Source of the DNA: an uncultured Ruminococcus sp.
GTDB taxonomy: Bacteria > Bacillota > Clostridia > Oscillospirales > CAG-272
NCBI GenBank assembly: GCA_905202255.1
Contig: CAJKRH010000022.1
Location: 1 to 28,171, forward strand
Direction: 5' to 3'
DNA: 28,171 nucleotides
Shown here in pieces: positions 1 through 8,100 of the stretch (the stretch's first letter is position 1; the number at the start of each line of letters is the position of its first letter). The translations under genes and the position numbers were made by a program. The notes under the pieces are model-generated. The model saw only the letters and a program-made list of their open reading frames with translations, had not been told where the DNA came from and searched no databases.

Positions 1-25
1 GATAAAGAAAAGTTTCTTTAAGTAT

Positions 26-165
26 CTCGTGTCAAGTGACCGCGTGTCACTCGAGAAAAGCAAAACCCCTTTCCTAATTATATATACCATCCGACGCACA
101 AAAAAGAAAAAATCCTCCATCGCAAAGCGCGGGCGGCACGGCTTTTGCCAAGCGCAGTTGGCAAA
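26..165. repeat. Inverted repeats in the leading intergenic region
   Basis: Two dyads are visible. AGTGAC (35-40) pairs with GTCACT (46-51), and the flanking TCTCG/CGAGA can extend the stem around a 5-nt bulge. TTTGCCAA (144-151) pairs with TTGGCAAA (158-165) across a 6-nt loop. Neither is followed by a convincing T-run, so they are not clear terminators. They may be the tail of an upstream unit outside the window or dispersed repeats. No gene is visible in 1-285. Confidence 0.5.
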
Positions 166-204
166 GCGTTCCCGCTGCCCTTTGCAAAAAATGCGCAAAA
201 CCGC

Positions 205-233
205 TTGACATAAGGCGAATTTGATTGTATAAT
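205..233 (+). promoter_or_regulatory. Consensus sigma-A promoter of the ROK kinase/PAP2 operon
   Basis: TTGACA at 205-210, a 17-nt spacer and TATAAT at 228-233 match the housekeeping consensus exactly. Transcription would start near 240, giving a leader of about 45 nt before the kinase start at 286. Confidence 0.9.
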
Positions 234-285
234 CAAAAATGAAAACGGCAAGTACAAAAAGGTGTCGTTTCAAGGGGGATTTTTT

Positions 286-1263
286 ATGAAATATACACTC
301 GGCATAGACCTCGGCGGTACAAATATCGCCGCAGGAATAGTTGACGAAAATTATAATATTCTGATAAAAGGCTCGCGCCCGACGCTGGCAAAGCGTCCGC
401 CCGAGGAAATAGCCGCCGATATGGCGGAGCACTGCAAGGACCTTTGCGGCAAGCTCGGCATTTCACTCTCCGATATCTCGTGCGTCGGCATTGCCATTCC
501 CGGCACAGTCAACGGTGCAACAGGCATAGTGGAATATGCAAATAACATCCGCTTCCGCAATTTCCCGATGAGAGAAATCTTTTCGCGCTTTTCTGGCATT
601 CCGGAAAAGAAGATTGCCATCGGCAACGATGCCAATGTAGCCGCGCTCGGCGAAGCTGTCGGCGGTGCCGCAAAGGGCACTTCTTCTTCCGTTATGATAA
701 CGCTCGGAACAGGTGTCGGCGGCGGCGTTATACTTGACGGCAAGGTGCTCACGGGCTGTGCCTTCGGCGGAGCAGAGCTGGGTCACACGGTCATGGTGAT
801 GGGCGGCAGACAGTGCTCCTGCGGCAGAAAAGGCTGCGTCGAGGCATACTGCTCGGCGACGGCGCTTGTCAATATTACAAAGGAAAAAATGGAGGCTTGT
901 CATGACAGCCTCATGTGGAATCTCTGCGACGGAAATATAGAAAATGCAGGCGGCAGAACGGCTTTTGACGCAATGCGTGCCGGCGATAAAGCGGGTACGG
1001 AGGTTGTTGATGAATACACATCGTATCTCGCCTGCGCCATCGCAAACTTCATCAATATTTTCCAGCCGGAGGTATTTCTTATAGGCGGCGGCATCTCAAA
1101 CGAGAGAGATTATCTCATGAAGCCCGTCATAGAAAAAACGAAAAAAGAGGTTTATTCCGCGACGCATACTCTCGTCACCGATCTCCGCATAGCGGCACTC
1201 GGAAACGATGCGGCTATAGTCGGTGCCGCGGCTCTTGCGGAAGCGGAAATAAAAGCAAAATGA
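286..1263 (+). CDS. ROK-family sugar kinase (glucokinase-like)
   Basis: This 325-aa protein is a cytoplasmic ATP-dependent hexose kinase of the ROK family. The N-terminal phosphate loop DLGGTN is at residues 8-13, the catalytic aspartate lies in GNDAN (D115), and the ROK zinc site has CSCGRKGC with C177, C179 and C184, preceded by E164 and H167. Length is normal for the family. ATG 286 was preferred over GTG 262 because AAGGGGG at 272-278 sits at proper spacing before the ATG and lies inside the longer frame. The stop overlaps the next start (ATGA), so the two are translationally coupled. Substrate (glucose, fructose, N-acetylmannosamine or another) cannot be read from sequence. The family call is secure because a kinase catalytic Asp is present and there is no N-terminal DNA-binding domain, which rules out a ROK repressor. 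Confidence 0.93.
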   Translation: MKYTLGIDLGGTNIAAGIVDENYNILIKGSRPTLAKRPPEEIAADMAEHCKDLCGKLGISLSDISCVGIAIPGTVNGATGIVEYANNIRFRNFPMREIFSRFSGIPEKKIAIGNDANVAALGEAVGGAAKGTSSSVMITLGTGVGGGVILDGKVLTGCAFGGAELGHTVMVMGGRQCSCGRKGCVEAYCSATALVNITKEKMEACHDSLMWNLCDGNIENAGGRTAFDAMRAGDKAGTEVVDEYTSYLACAIANFINIFQPEVFLIGGGISNERDYLMKPVIEKTKKEVYSATHTLVTDLRIAALGNDAAIVGAAALAEAEIKAK

Positions 1264-2126
1264 AAAAGCTTTTACAAAGCAGATTTTTCCCGCTTTGCGC
1301 GACGGGTATCGTTTCCGTAATACTTATGTGCATCGCAACGGTATATGACCTTGATATTTCGGTGGCGGCAGTAGGTGCAAGAGAAAATTCGACGGTACTC
1401 CGCATAGTAAGCTATGCATTGCAGGTTATCGGAGAATGGCCCGGACCGGTTTTCGGTTCGTTTGCCGCGGCGATAATCGTGCGGTCTCTCTCGGCAAGGA
1501 CAGAGAAGCACCGTGCGCTCGCATGGCGGCTTTCGGGTTTTGCTCTCGAATACATACTCATGCTTTATTGCGTCCGTGCGACGCTGAAGCCTTTTGAAGA
1601 ATACCGCGCGGCATTTCTGATATCATGCATCATGATACCCGCTTCGCTTGCGCTTATCATAACGCGTCTGACAGAGATAATCCCCGAAAAAACTCTCGCG
1701 GAGCTTTTTGTTCCCGCACTCGTGACATTTTTTGCCGCGCTTGCCGTGCTTATTACGGTGCAGTTTATGAAAATGCTCTGGGGCAGAATCCGCTTCCGCG
1801 ATTTCGGAGAAGATATATCGCGCTTTGTGCCGTGGTATAAGATTGATTTCTTCTCGGGCTATAATTCGTTTCCATCGGGACATACGGCAAATATGGCTAT
1901 AATTTTCGCTTTTCCGCTATGGCTCGCGGCGACAGGCAAAAGCAGAAAAACTGTTGTTATTTCATATGTTGTGATAGGAATATGCACTGCCGCGATGGCA
2001 ATAAGCCGTATTTTCATCGGTGCGCATTTTCTCTCGGATATAACGGTGGGATTTTATATTTCCTTTGCCGCGACGGAAGCCGTGCGGCTTATTCTCAAAA
2101 AAGTTTATGCAAAAAAAGCCGAATGA
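1260..2126 (+). CDS. PAP2-superfamily membrane phosphatase
   Basis: A 288-aa polytopic membrane protein with the three PAP2 phosphatase motifs. K171 with R178 form the K-x6-R element (followed by Phe instead of the usual Pro), PSGH is at 205-208, and SR (249-250) with H256 and D260 form SR-x5-H-x3-D. His207-208 region and His256 would be the catalytic pair acting on a lipid phosphate or pyrophosphate such as undecaprenyl pyrophosphate or phosphatidic acid. The substrate is inferred only from the family. There are about six hydrophobic segments. It overlaps the kinase stop by 4 nt and is followed by a terminator, so it is the last gene of a two-gene operon. Pairing with a sugar kinase does not itself reveal a pathway. 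Confidence 0.88.
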   Translation: MKKLLQSRFFPLCATGIVSVILMCIATVYDLDISVAAVGARENSTVLRIVSYALQVIGEWPGPVFGSFAAAIIVRSLSARTEKHRALAWRLSGFALEYILMLYCVRATLKPFEEYRAAFLISCIMIPASLALIITRLTEIIPEKTLAELFVPALVTFFAALAVLITVQFMKMLWGRIRFRDFGEDISRFVPWYKIDFFSGYNSFPSGHTANMAIIFAFPLWLAATGKSRKTVVISYVVIGICTAAMAISRIFIGAHFLSDITVGFYISFAATEAVRLILKKVYAKKAE

Positions 2127-2191
2127 CTTCGGTCTGATTACCGGCAAACGGTTCGGGACAAAAGCTCGGAACCCTCTCCCGGCAATCGAAA

Positions 2192-2217
2192 GGAGCGGAA
2201 AAATCCGCTCCTTTTTT
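2192..2217 (+). terminator. Rho-independent terminator after the PAP2 gene
   Basis: Perfect 8-bp stem GGAGCGGA/TCCGCTCC with an AAAA loop, followed by six T. It also lies downstream of the convergent gene ending at 2250 and could act weakly on that strand. Confidence 0.9.
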
Positions 2218-2249
2218 CGTTGATATCGCACAGATGAACAGTGAAAGCA

Positions 2250-3518
2250 TCATTCGGATTTGTCCCAGTAGGGATAATCAGTAAATACAAATCTTCCCTC
2301 TGCATTTTTGCCGACAGGCAAGCCGACATAAACAGCCTCCTCCGCAGACGGCATTTTTACAGCCATCACAACGGTAAATTTTCCGTTGCCTTCGTCTGAT
2401 ATGCTGTCAACATAGCTGTTGCGGGAGACCTCCCCCTTGCTTTTCTTGCACAGAACGTATACGCTGCCCCTGTATTCGATAAGACTTTTTTCCGCGACGG
2501 CGTGTTTCAGCGTCCTTTCGGTAAATTCCTTCGAAAAAACCTTCAGAAATTTGCGGCACACCTCGTCGATTGTGCCCGTATAGGCGTATGACGGAAACAT
2601 CTGTATGTATTGCCGGCGCTTCAGCGTTATGGGCTTTGAGCCGCCGGGGTAGTCGCCCGCAAAGTTGAGAGAGAGCCAGAGACTCCGAGCCGAGTCCGCA
2701 AGCGTCATTGCTTCGGACATATACAGAACCGTTCCGTCCTCCGCACAGAACTCATATCCGTTTACGCCTCTTATGCTTTTGATTATGGCGGACTTGTCGT
2801 CATTATAGCTTTCCATGAGCGCAAGCACCTCCCCGGAAACTCTGTTTGCATACGACGCGATTGAATCGTGGTCGCGCGCGGTGATAAATCTGACATCATC
2901 TCCAAAAACAAGTCGTCCGACCTCTTCCCTTCCTCTGTACGACGGCGAAGAATAGCCGCAGCTGTCGTTATCAATTATAAAAAACATAAGCTCGCCGCCG
3001 TCGTTGCGGTCGACGGAAAATGTCACAAAGCCTTCCGAAAAGCCCGCCGTAACCCTGCCCACCCAGCTTTCCGGCAGAGTGACGGCATACGTTCCTTCCG
3101 TAAATTCGGTATCGCTTATTTTTTCCGATGTTATCAGTCGGCGGAGAGCTTTTGCAAATTCGTGATAGTTTTTCGGGAAATTATTTGTTCCGAAGGCACT
3201 GATTTTCGTTCCGTCGGCTAAAACCGCTTCAAAGCTCATAGAGCTTCCGTCAAGGGTGCCGGAAGGATTTGAGCCCCGAAATCCTGCCCACTTTTGGATT
3301 TGGCAGGCTTCAAAAAGGTCGTTCAGCCTGCAAAGCATGTCCTCTCCCCTGTCGATTTTGCGTATGACATTGCGGCTTTCGGTACAGCCGTCTCTGTCCC
3401 ACGAATTTGTGCCGATATAATATTCCAGATGAATTCCGTCTGCCGTTCTGTGACCCTCGTATGTGTGCGTCTGTGCAGACATACCGCTTTCACACAAATT
3501 AAAGCTTATGATTTCCAT
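2250..3518 (-). CDS. Hypothetical protein, 422 aa, cytosolic
   Basis: I do not recognise a family. The protein has no signal peptide or membrane segment and is a mixed alpha/beta sequence rich in short polar loops. An N-terminal region (about 1-90) and a central region with the phrase FVTFSVDRND look like globular domains. The C-terminal part (about 330-422) contains a second stretch of beta-strand-like alternation. The start at 3518 was chosen because AAAAAGGCGG lies just upstream; the frame runs further upstream without a better start. It is the last gene of the run of small genes below the surface protein and is separated from the next gene by a strong terminator, so it may be transcribed alone. 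Confidence is high that it is coding (long, no competing frame), but none for function. Confidence 0.8.
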   Translation of the reverse strand: MEIISFNLCESGMSAQTHTYEGHRTADGIHLEYYIGTNSWDRDGCTESRNVIRKIDRGEDMLCRLNDLFEACQIQKWAGFRGSNPSGTLDGSSMSFEAVLADGTKISAFGTNNFPKNYHEFAKALRRLITSEKISDTEFTEGTYAVTLPESWVGRVTAGFSEGFVTFSVDRNDGGELMFFIIDNDSCGYSSPSYRGREEVGRLVFGDDVRFITARDHDSIASYANRVSGEVLALMESYNDDKSAIIKSIRGVNGYEFCAEDGTVLYMSEAMTLADSARSLWLSLNFAGDYPGGSKPITLKRRQYIQMFPSYAYTGTIDEVCRKFLKVFSKEFTERTLKHAVAEKSLIEYRGSVYVLCKKSKGEVSRNSYVDSISDEGNGKFTVVMAVKMPSAEEAVYVGLPVGKNAEGRFVFTDYPYWDKSE

Positions 3519-3581
3519 AGGATTACCGCCTTTTTGTAAGTGATGGAAAATATCGCAAAACACTTTTTCTTTTTTTAGAAA

Positions 3582-3596
3582 AGCGCCGGAAGCGCT
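3582..3596. repeat. Small hairpin upstream of the 422-aa gene
   Basis: AGCGC/GCGCT stem with a 5-nt loop, flanked by A- and T-rich sequence. On the + strand it is followed by CCTTTTCTC, so it may be a weak terminator-like element. Confidence 0.4.
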
Positions 3597-3611
3597 CCTT
3601 TTCTCTTCGTA

Positions 3612-3637
3612 AAAAGGCTTGCCGTAGCAAGCCTTTT
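3612..3637 (-). terminator. Rho-independent terminator after the 112-aa gene
   Basis: Perfect 11-bp inverted repeat AAAAGGCTTGC/GCAAGCCTTTT with a 4-nt loop. On the minus strand it is followed by a further T and lies 13 nt past the stop of the gene ending at 3650. Confidence 0.85.
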
Positions 3638-3649
3638 GCGTGTATACGG

Positions 3650-3988
3650 TTACATTATCGGAAAGCCGAGATTGTATGCGCCGCAGGCATAAAGCCTGCC
3701 GTCCTTAAACCATACGTTCAAAACGCTCGCCTCGCTTTCGGCGGCATACCACGAATAAATCCGTATATCCCGTTCGGCATCATAACGGTATTCCGAAGGG
3801 TCGACGCCTATATGCGCAACTACATTCTCATAGGTGAGATTTTCCTTGTCGGAGCCCGCAAAAAAGTTCAGACCGCCGAAATAATCCTTCAGCGTCTCCG
3901 CAAGAATTGCCGTTCCTGCCCGCTTTTTGCTCATAGCCTGCGGCTCTGTTGATTTTATATCAATATTATAGGGGTTTTCCTTGCTCAC
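3650..3988 (-). CDS. Hypothetical protein, 112 aa
   Basis: No family recognised. The protein is small, soluble and acidic to neutral, with a C-terminal beta-rich half (about 50-112). The start is GTG at 3988 with AAAGGAG (4000-4006) 11 nt upstream, which is slightly long spacing. The same frame stays open upstream for 29 codons to a TAG at 4076-4078 but has no start codon. That upstream peptide is rich in Ala, Gly, Asp and Lys, like a linker. The annotated protein could therefore be a remnant of a longer one whose N-terminus was lost, or the upstream openness could be a GC-bias artefact. A second possible start is Met19. Confidence 0.65.
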   Translation of the reverse strand: MSKENPYNIDIKSTEPQAMSKKRAGTAILAETLKDYFGGLNFFAGSDKENLTYENVVAHIGVDPSEYRYDAERDIRIYSWYAAESEASVLNVWFKDGRLYACGAYNLGFPIM

Positions 3989-4045
3989 AGGTATCTCCGC
4001 TCCTTTTTCAATCCGATTTTCCTTGTCGGCGGAATCGCCCGCAGC

Positions 4046-4085
4046 GACGCCTCCGGCGTCCGTTTTTGCGGTCGGCTACGCCGAC
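4046..4085. repeat. Two adjacent GC-rich hairpins in the gap before the 112-aa gene
   Basis: GACGCC/GGCGTC (4046-4060, loop TCC) and GTCGGC/GCCGAC (4071-4085, loop TAC). The second is followed on the + strand by GTATTTTTT, but no + strand gene ends here. On the minus strand they lie just after the stop of the gene ending at 4099 and lack a T-run. Confidence 0.5.
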
Positions 4086-4098
4086 GTATTTTTTCGGA

Positions 4099-4506
4099 TT
4101 ATGCTCTTTCCAGAATTATCATTCCGTGACTGTATTCAAGGCAGTCTCCGTCAATTACGGGAATTTCGATGAACGGGTCAACCTTCTCTCCGAAAACCTC
4201 GCCCTCGATTTTTGTATTGTAGAAGAACTTTCCGTCCCTCTCCTCCCACTCTGTCGAGTCGATAACGGCATATCCGTCGTCACGGACATCAACTCCGTGC
4301 TTTGCCACCTCCGCCTTCATTTCATCCGGTACGAACATAAGCGTATTGAGCATACCGTCGTCGGCAAACTCCGTGCGCCACTGCATCATTGCAGCCATTT
4401 CTTCAAACATTTCGTCTTCCGGCGGATTATCGGGAGTGAACACCTTTTCTCCGTCCAAAGTCGGCACGTGAACTTCTTTTACTTTCCAGATTCCGCGAAT
4501 ATCCAT
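4099..4506 (-). CDS. Hypothetical lipocalin-like small protein, 135 aa
   Basis: A 135-aa acidic soluble protein opening with DIRGIWKVKEV. This start (a Gly-x-Trp on a first strand) is seen in small lipocalin-like beta-barrel domains, but the similarity is only a suggestion. The rest alternates short strands with charged turns and ends ERA. AAGGAGG lies a good distance upstream of ATG 4506. It follows the gene at 4525-5094 by 18 nt and is almost certainly cotranscribed with it. Nothing seen points to an enzyme activity. Confidence 0.72.
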   Translation of the reverse strand: MDIRGIWKVKEVHVPTLDGEKVFTPDNPPEDEMFEEMAAMMQWRTEFADDGMLNTLMFVPDEMKAEVAKHGVDVRDDGYAVIDSTEWEERDGKFFYNTKIEGEVFGEKVDPFIEIPVIDGDCLEYSHGMIILERA

Positions 4507-4524
4507 TCTTCTGTGCCTCCTTAA

Positions 4525-5094
4525 TTACGCCCACGGGTCTGCGGACTTGGGTGTACGGACGCCTGTCAGCAGGTACTGTTCCCAGAGGAACCACTTGCCG
4601 TCGGAGCCGCGCTGACGCATCTTGATGGGGCGCGGGTCATCTGCACCGCCGCAGGGAATGAACAGCTTCATATAGCCCTGCTCTTCGCCCGATACATGAT
4701 TGCTTTCAATAACAATTGTATATGGCTCTGCGGGAGTATAATTGTTGTCCGGCGTAGAGCCGACGAAGTAAGTGAACGGCAGATATGTCTTTCCGTCGCG
4801 GAAGCGGTCATTGAGGAAGGAAATTTCCTGACCGTTGAGAGGACGGGGGCCGCGCAGCCAGTTCAGCATTTCCGTGCCGATGCTCTTATCTGCCGCATAA
4901 GCGCAGAGCGCGAGAACAGTGAGAGCCGCCGTCTTGAAGGGAGTGTCGAGGCTTGCCTCGGGCAGAGCCTGCATTTCGGCAAGGCTCTCGGGGAGAGCCG
5001 CAAATGTAAATGTCTCTCTCTTGTTTCCCGCCGTTCTTACCGCGGTTGCTACCGCCTGCTGTGTTTTGCTTTTCAGTTTGTCAAAAATACTCAT
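4525..5094 (-). CDS. Conserved hypothetical protein, resembles the DUF6935 family
   Basis: A 189-aa protein whose early segment FAALPESLAEMQALPEASL (about residues 33-51) and following LDTPFKTAALTVLALCAYA match, from memory, a domain of unknown function widespread in gut Firmicutes (I believe DUF6935). No catalytic motif is apparent. One hydrophobic helix around residues 54-66 is probably buried, not membrane-spanning. ATG 5094 is chosen because GGAGGTT (minus strand, 5101-5107) lies 7 nt upstream; a longer TTG-start frame would place that site inside the gene. The gene lies between the surface-protein gene and the 135-aa gene. Family name confidence is moderate; function is unknown. Confidence 0.75.
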   Translation of the reverse strand: MSIFDKLKSKTQQAVATAVRTAGNKRETFTFAALPESLAEMQALPEASLDTPFKTAALTVLALCAYAADKSIGTEMLNWLRGPRPLNGQEISFLNDRFRDGKTYLPFTYFVGSTPDNNYTPAEPYTIVIESNHVSGEEQGYMKLFIPCGGADDPRPIKMRQRGSDGKWFLWEQYLLTGVRTPKSADPWA

Positions 5095-5105
5095 TTCGTT
5101 AACCT

Positions 5106-5121
5106 CCAAAATATATTTTGG
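5106..5121 (-). promoter_or_regulatory. Perfect 16-nt palindrome abutting the ribosome site
   Basis: CCAAAATATATTTTGG is self-complementary and its last two bases are the first two of the GGAGG ribosome-binding site for the gene starting at 5094. It could be an operator or an RNA hairpin that limits ribosome access. Just upstream on the minus strand (5123-5162) is a longer imperfect stem, AGCTC-C-GTGCC with GGCAC-A-GAGCT. Confidence 0.45.
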
Positions 5122-5172
5122 TCAGCTCTGTGCCGTCGGTATTTCCCCTGCGGCACGGAGCTGCCTGTTGAC

Positions 5173-8100
5173 TTATTCAGCGTCTCCGGCGTTTCCCGAG
5201 CCGCCGTCGCCCGTGATTTTCTTTTTGCTTTTAATGATGAAATACATTCCCGTTCCCACGCCTGCAAGAACAGCAACGGTAATTACCGCAGGAAGTATCC
5301 GTTTATTCTTATCTGTGGGCTTTTCGGGCGTGACTGGTGCCGTTGTGCCCTTCGGGTCGTCTTTTCCGGCGGATGTCTTTCCCGTGCTCGGAATTACGGT
5401 GCTTTCGCTTCGTCTTCTTCCGCAGACGGAGCATTCCTCATGCTTGATTCCGTCCTCGGTTTCGGTTGCCGGTTTGTCTGTCTTCCATACGAAGGTATGC
5501 TCCGCTTTGTTCAGATTTTCGGAGCATGTCTTGTCTTTGCAGGCGTTCCAGTGATATGTTTCGTCAAAGAGCCATTTCTCTGTGTTCGCCTCGTGCTTGT
5601 GCGGCACGGCAGATTCCTTGTATTCGGCCTCGAGCTTTACGTCTCCCGCAGGCATCTCAAATGTCACGGTTGCCGCAGACTCGTCGTCAAGCGTGATACC
5701 CTCTGCTTTCCATCTGACAAATGCCTTTCCCGTCGGAGCGGGATCGGCTTTTACCGTAACGCTCTCGCCGGCAACGATTCTTGTCACCGTGTTTCCGTCG
5801 GAGTCAACCGCCTTTCCGCCGACGATGTTTATCGCATAGTCGACAAGCGCAGGCTCGGTTTCCGTTCTCATTATCTTGCCGCATTCGGAGCATTCGGTGT
5901 GCTTTTTGCCCTCAACGCCGACTTCCGCTTCCGTATCGGTTATCCACGGTCCCTCGTTGTGCTCGCCGTATGCATTGTGTCCGCAGACGGTGCATTCATG
6001 ACAATGCTTTCCGGCAGCATCATCGTTTATCCAGATACCGAAGGTATGCTCCTCCGTTTCCGTTTCTCCGCAGAGGCAGTATCTCTGATGGTTGCTTTCC
6101 GATGCCTTGGACGGCATCCATTCGCCGAAACTGTGTTCGCCGACCGATACCGAGCAGGACTCGATAAGCGAGGGATCGTCGTTTGCCTTTGCGTATATTA
6201 TTGCGTTTCCGATGCCGACAGCCGTTATCAAACCGGTGTTTTCATCAACCTTTACTGCATCGGGGTTGTTGCTGGTAAATTTTATCGCATATGTTCCGGC
6301 GGCATCGGCAGGCATGATTGCCGCATTGAGCTTTGCGACGTTTCCGACGTGCAAAGCAAGCACATTTTCGCTCAACGATACGCCCGTCACCTTTATGACG
6401 GGCTTTTCATTGACCGTCAGGAAGAATGACGTGTTGTATCCGGCGTAAGGCTTTTCTCCGCTCTTGAGAACGCAGAGTACAATCTGTACGGGCTCGCCGT
6501 CTTTTGTCTTTTGCTTTGCTGTCAGCTTGCCGTTTTCGATTTTTACATACTCGTTCTCGTAGTCATAAATATATGTGGTATAGCCGAGTTTGTCCTTGAC
6601 CTTCTTTCCGACGCCCCATTTAAGAGAGTATCCCTTTGCGTCAAACGGAACAAGATCCGGAAGATCTTTCGGAAGATCAAAGGTATCGCCCACGTCGAGC
6701 GTAACATCCTCATAGGACGGAGTATAGCTCATCTGCGGTCTTGAAGATCCCATATCATCGGGAGTATAAACAACAACCCGTGCGCCGCCGTAAGTGTTCT
6801 GCATGGGACCGGACGGTCCGGCATAGTACATTGCGAAGTTTCCGTAGCCCACCTTTTTACCCTTGATGGTTATCATCGTAAAGCCCTTCAGATCGGAAAC
6901 CGGCTTTGACGGGGAAACGATTTCAAAGAACTGTTCGTCGTATGATGACGGTGATTTTACGGTGAAAGTGTTGCAGTCGTTTGCCGTTGCGGGATTCAGC
7001 TTCACCAAAAAAGTCCTTGTTTCACCGGGCTTTATGAATATGGTGCCGTTATCGGTTCCTTGAATGGTTATGCCGCCCAGCTTTACGATATCGTCAATCA
7101 GCAGCATCTGCGATTTTATTATAAAGCCCGCGCGTTTCGTATCCGTTTCGGCATAGCGATAATAGAAATAGATCCTGTCGCCCGTGTAATATCCGCTTCC
7201 GGTTGACGATGTCAGCTTCTGGCTCCAGTCAATCTGCGACAAATTTTTATACTCCGTCTTGCTGACAAAATAATCAAACTTGGCTCTGTCAAAGTTCAAT
7301 ATTTTGAAGCCGTCGTAGAAGTTTTTGGACTTGGTCGCAACAACGTCTATTCTCGGCGGTTCGGAGGGGTTATACGCCTTTTCCACAAGGATTTCCTTGC
7401 CGAAGACCACTCCGTAATATTTGCCTTCCGGCTTGCCTCTGGCAATCATATAGACATATTTGCCGACATATTCCGGTTTGTCGAGCTTAATGCTGAGTCC
7501 GGTTTCTCCCTTGATGAGAACATCGTTTTTACTGTCTTTGTCAACGCATCGCCAGATGATTTCAACTCCGTCAAGGTCGCTCATGTTCGGCAGGCTTGCC
7601 TTGAGATAGCTGCCTAAACTCACCGCGCCTTTGTCATACCGGACAGGGCCCGCAATCTGCTTTCCTTCTTCAAGGACAAGAGCCGTCACCTCTTTGAAAT
7701 TCGCACCCGACCGCCATACAACCAGACTTCCGGGATTCCGGTATCTCCATTCAAAATGAAGCGTATACGTTCCCGTTTCGGCTATCTCCAACTTACCGTT
7801 GTTGAAGTCGGAATTCCAGATCATCTTTTCTCCCTCGTAAACCTCAACGGTTTTTGACTGTACAAGGCGTCCTTCTTTTTCAAGCTTAAGGAACCATTCC
7901 GGCAGCTCCATTTCGATATCTATATCATAAGATTTGCCGGCGTAAAGCGCGGTCATTCCGTTGCTGTCAATGGTGGCTCCGTTAATCTTCACTGTCATAT
8001 AATCACTTGACCGTATTGAACCAAGTCGTGTAAACTTCAGCTTATACGGGGTTTCATCCCTTGATTTGGAGGATGCGTAATAGTCGGCGTTCCATTCTTT

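Noticed and set aside
4696..6429. Long open frame on the + strand opposite the surface-protein gene
   Set aside because: It is antisense to the strongly supported 5173-9015 gene, has no ribosome site and an unnatural composition.
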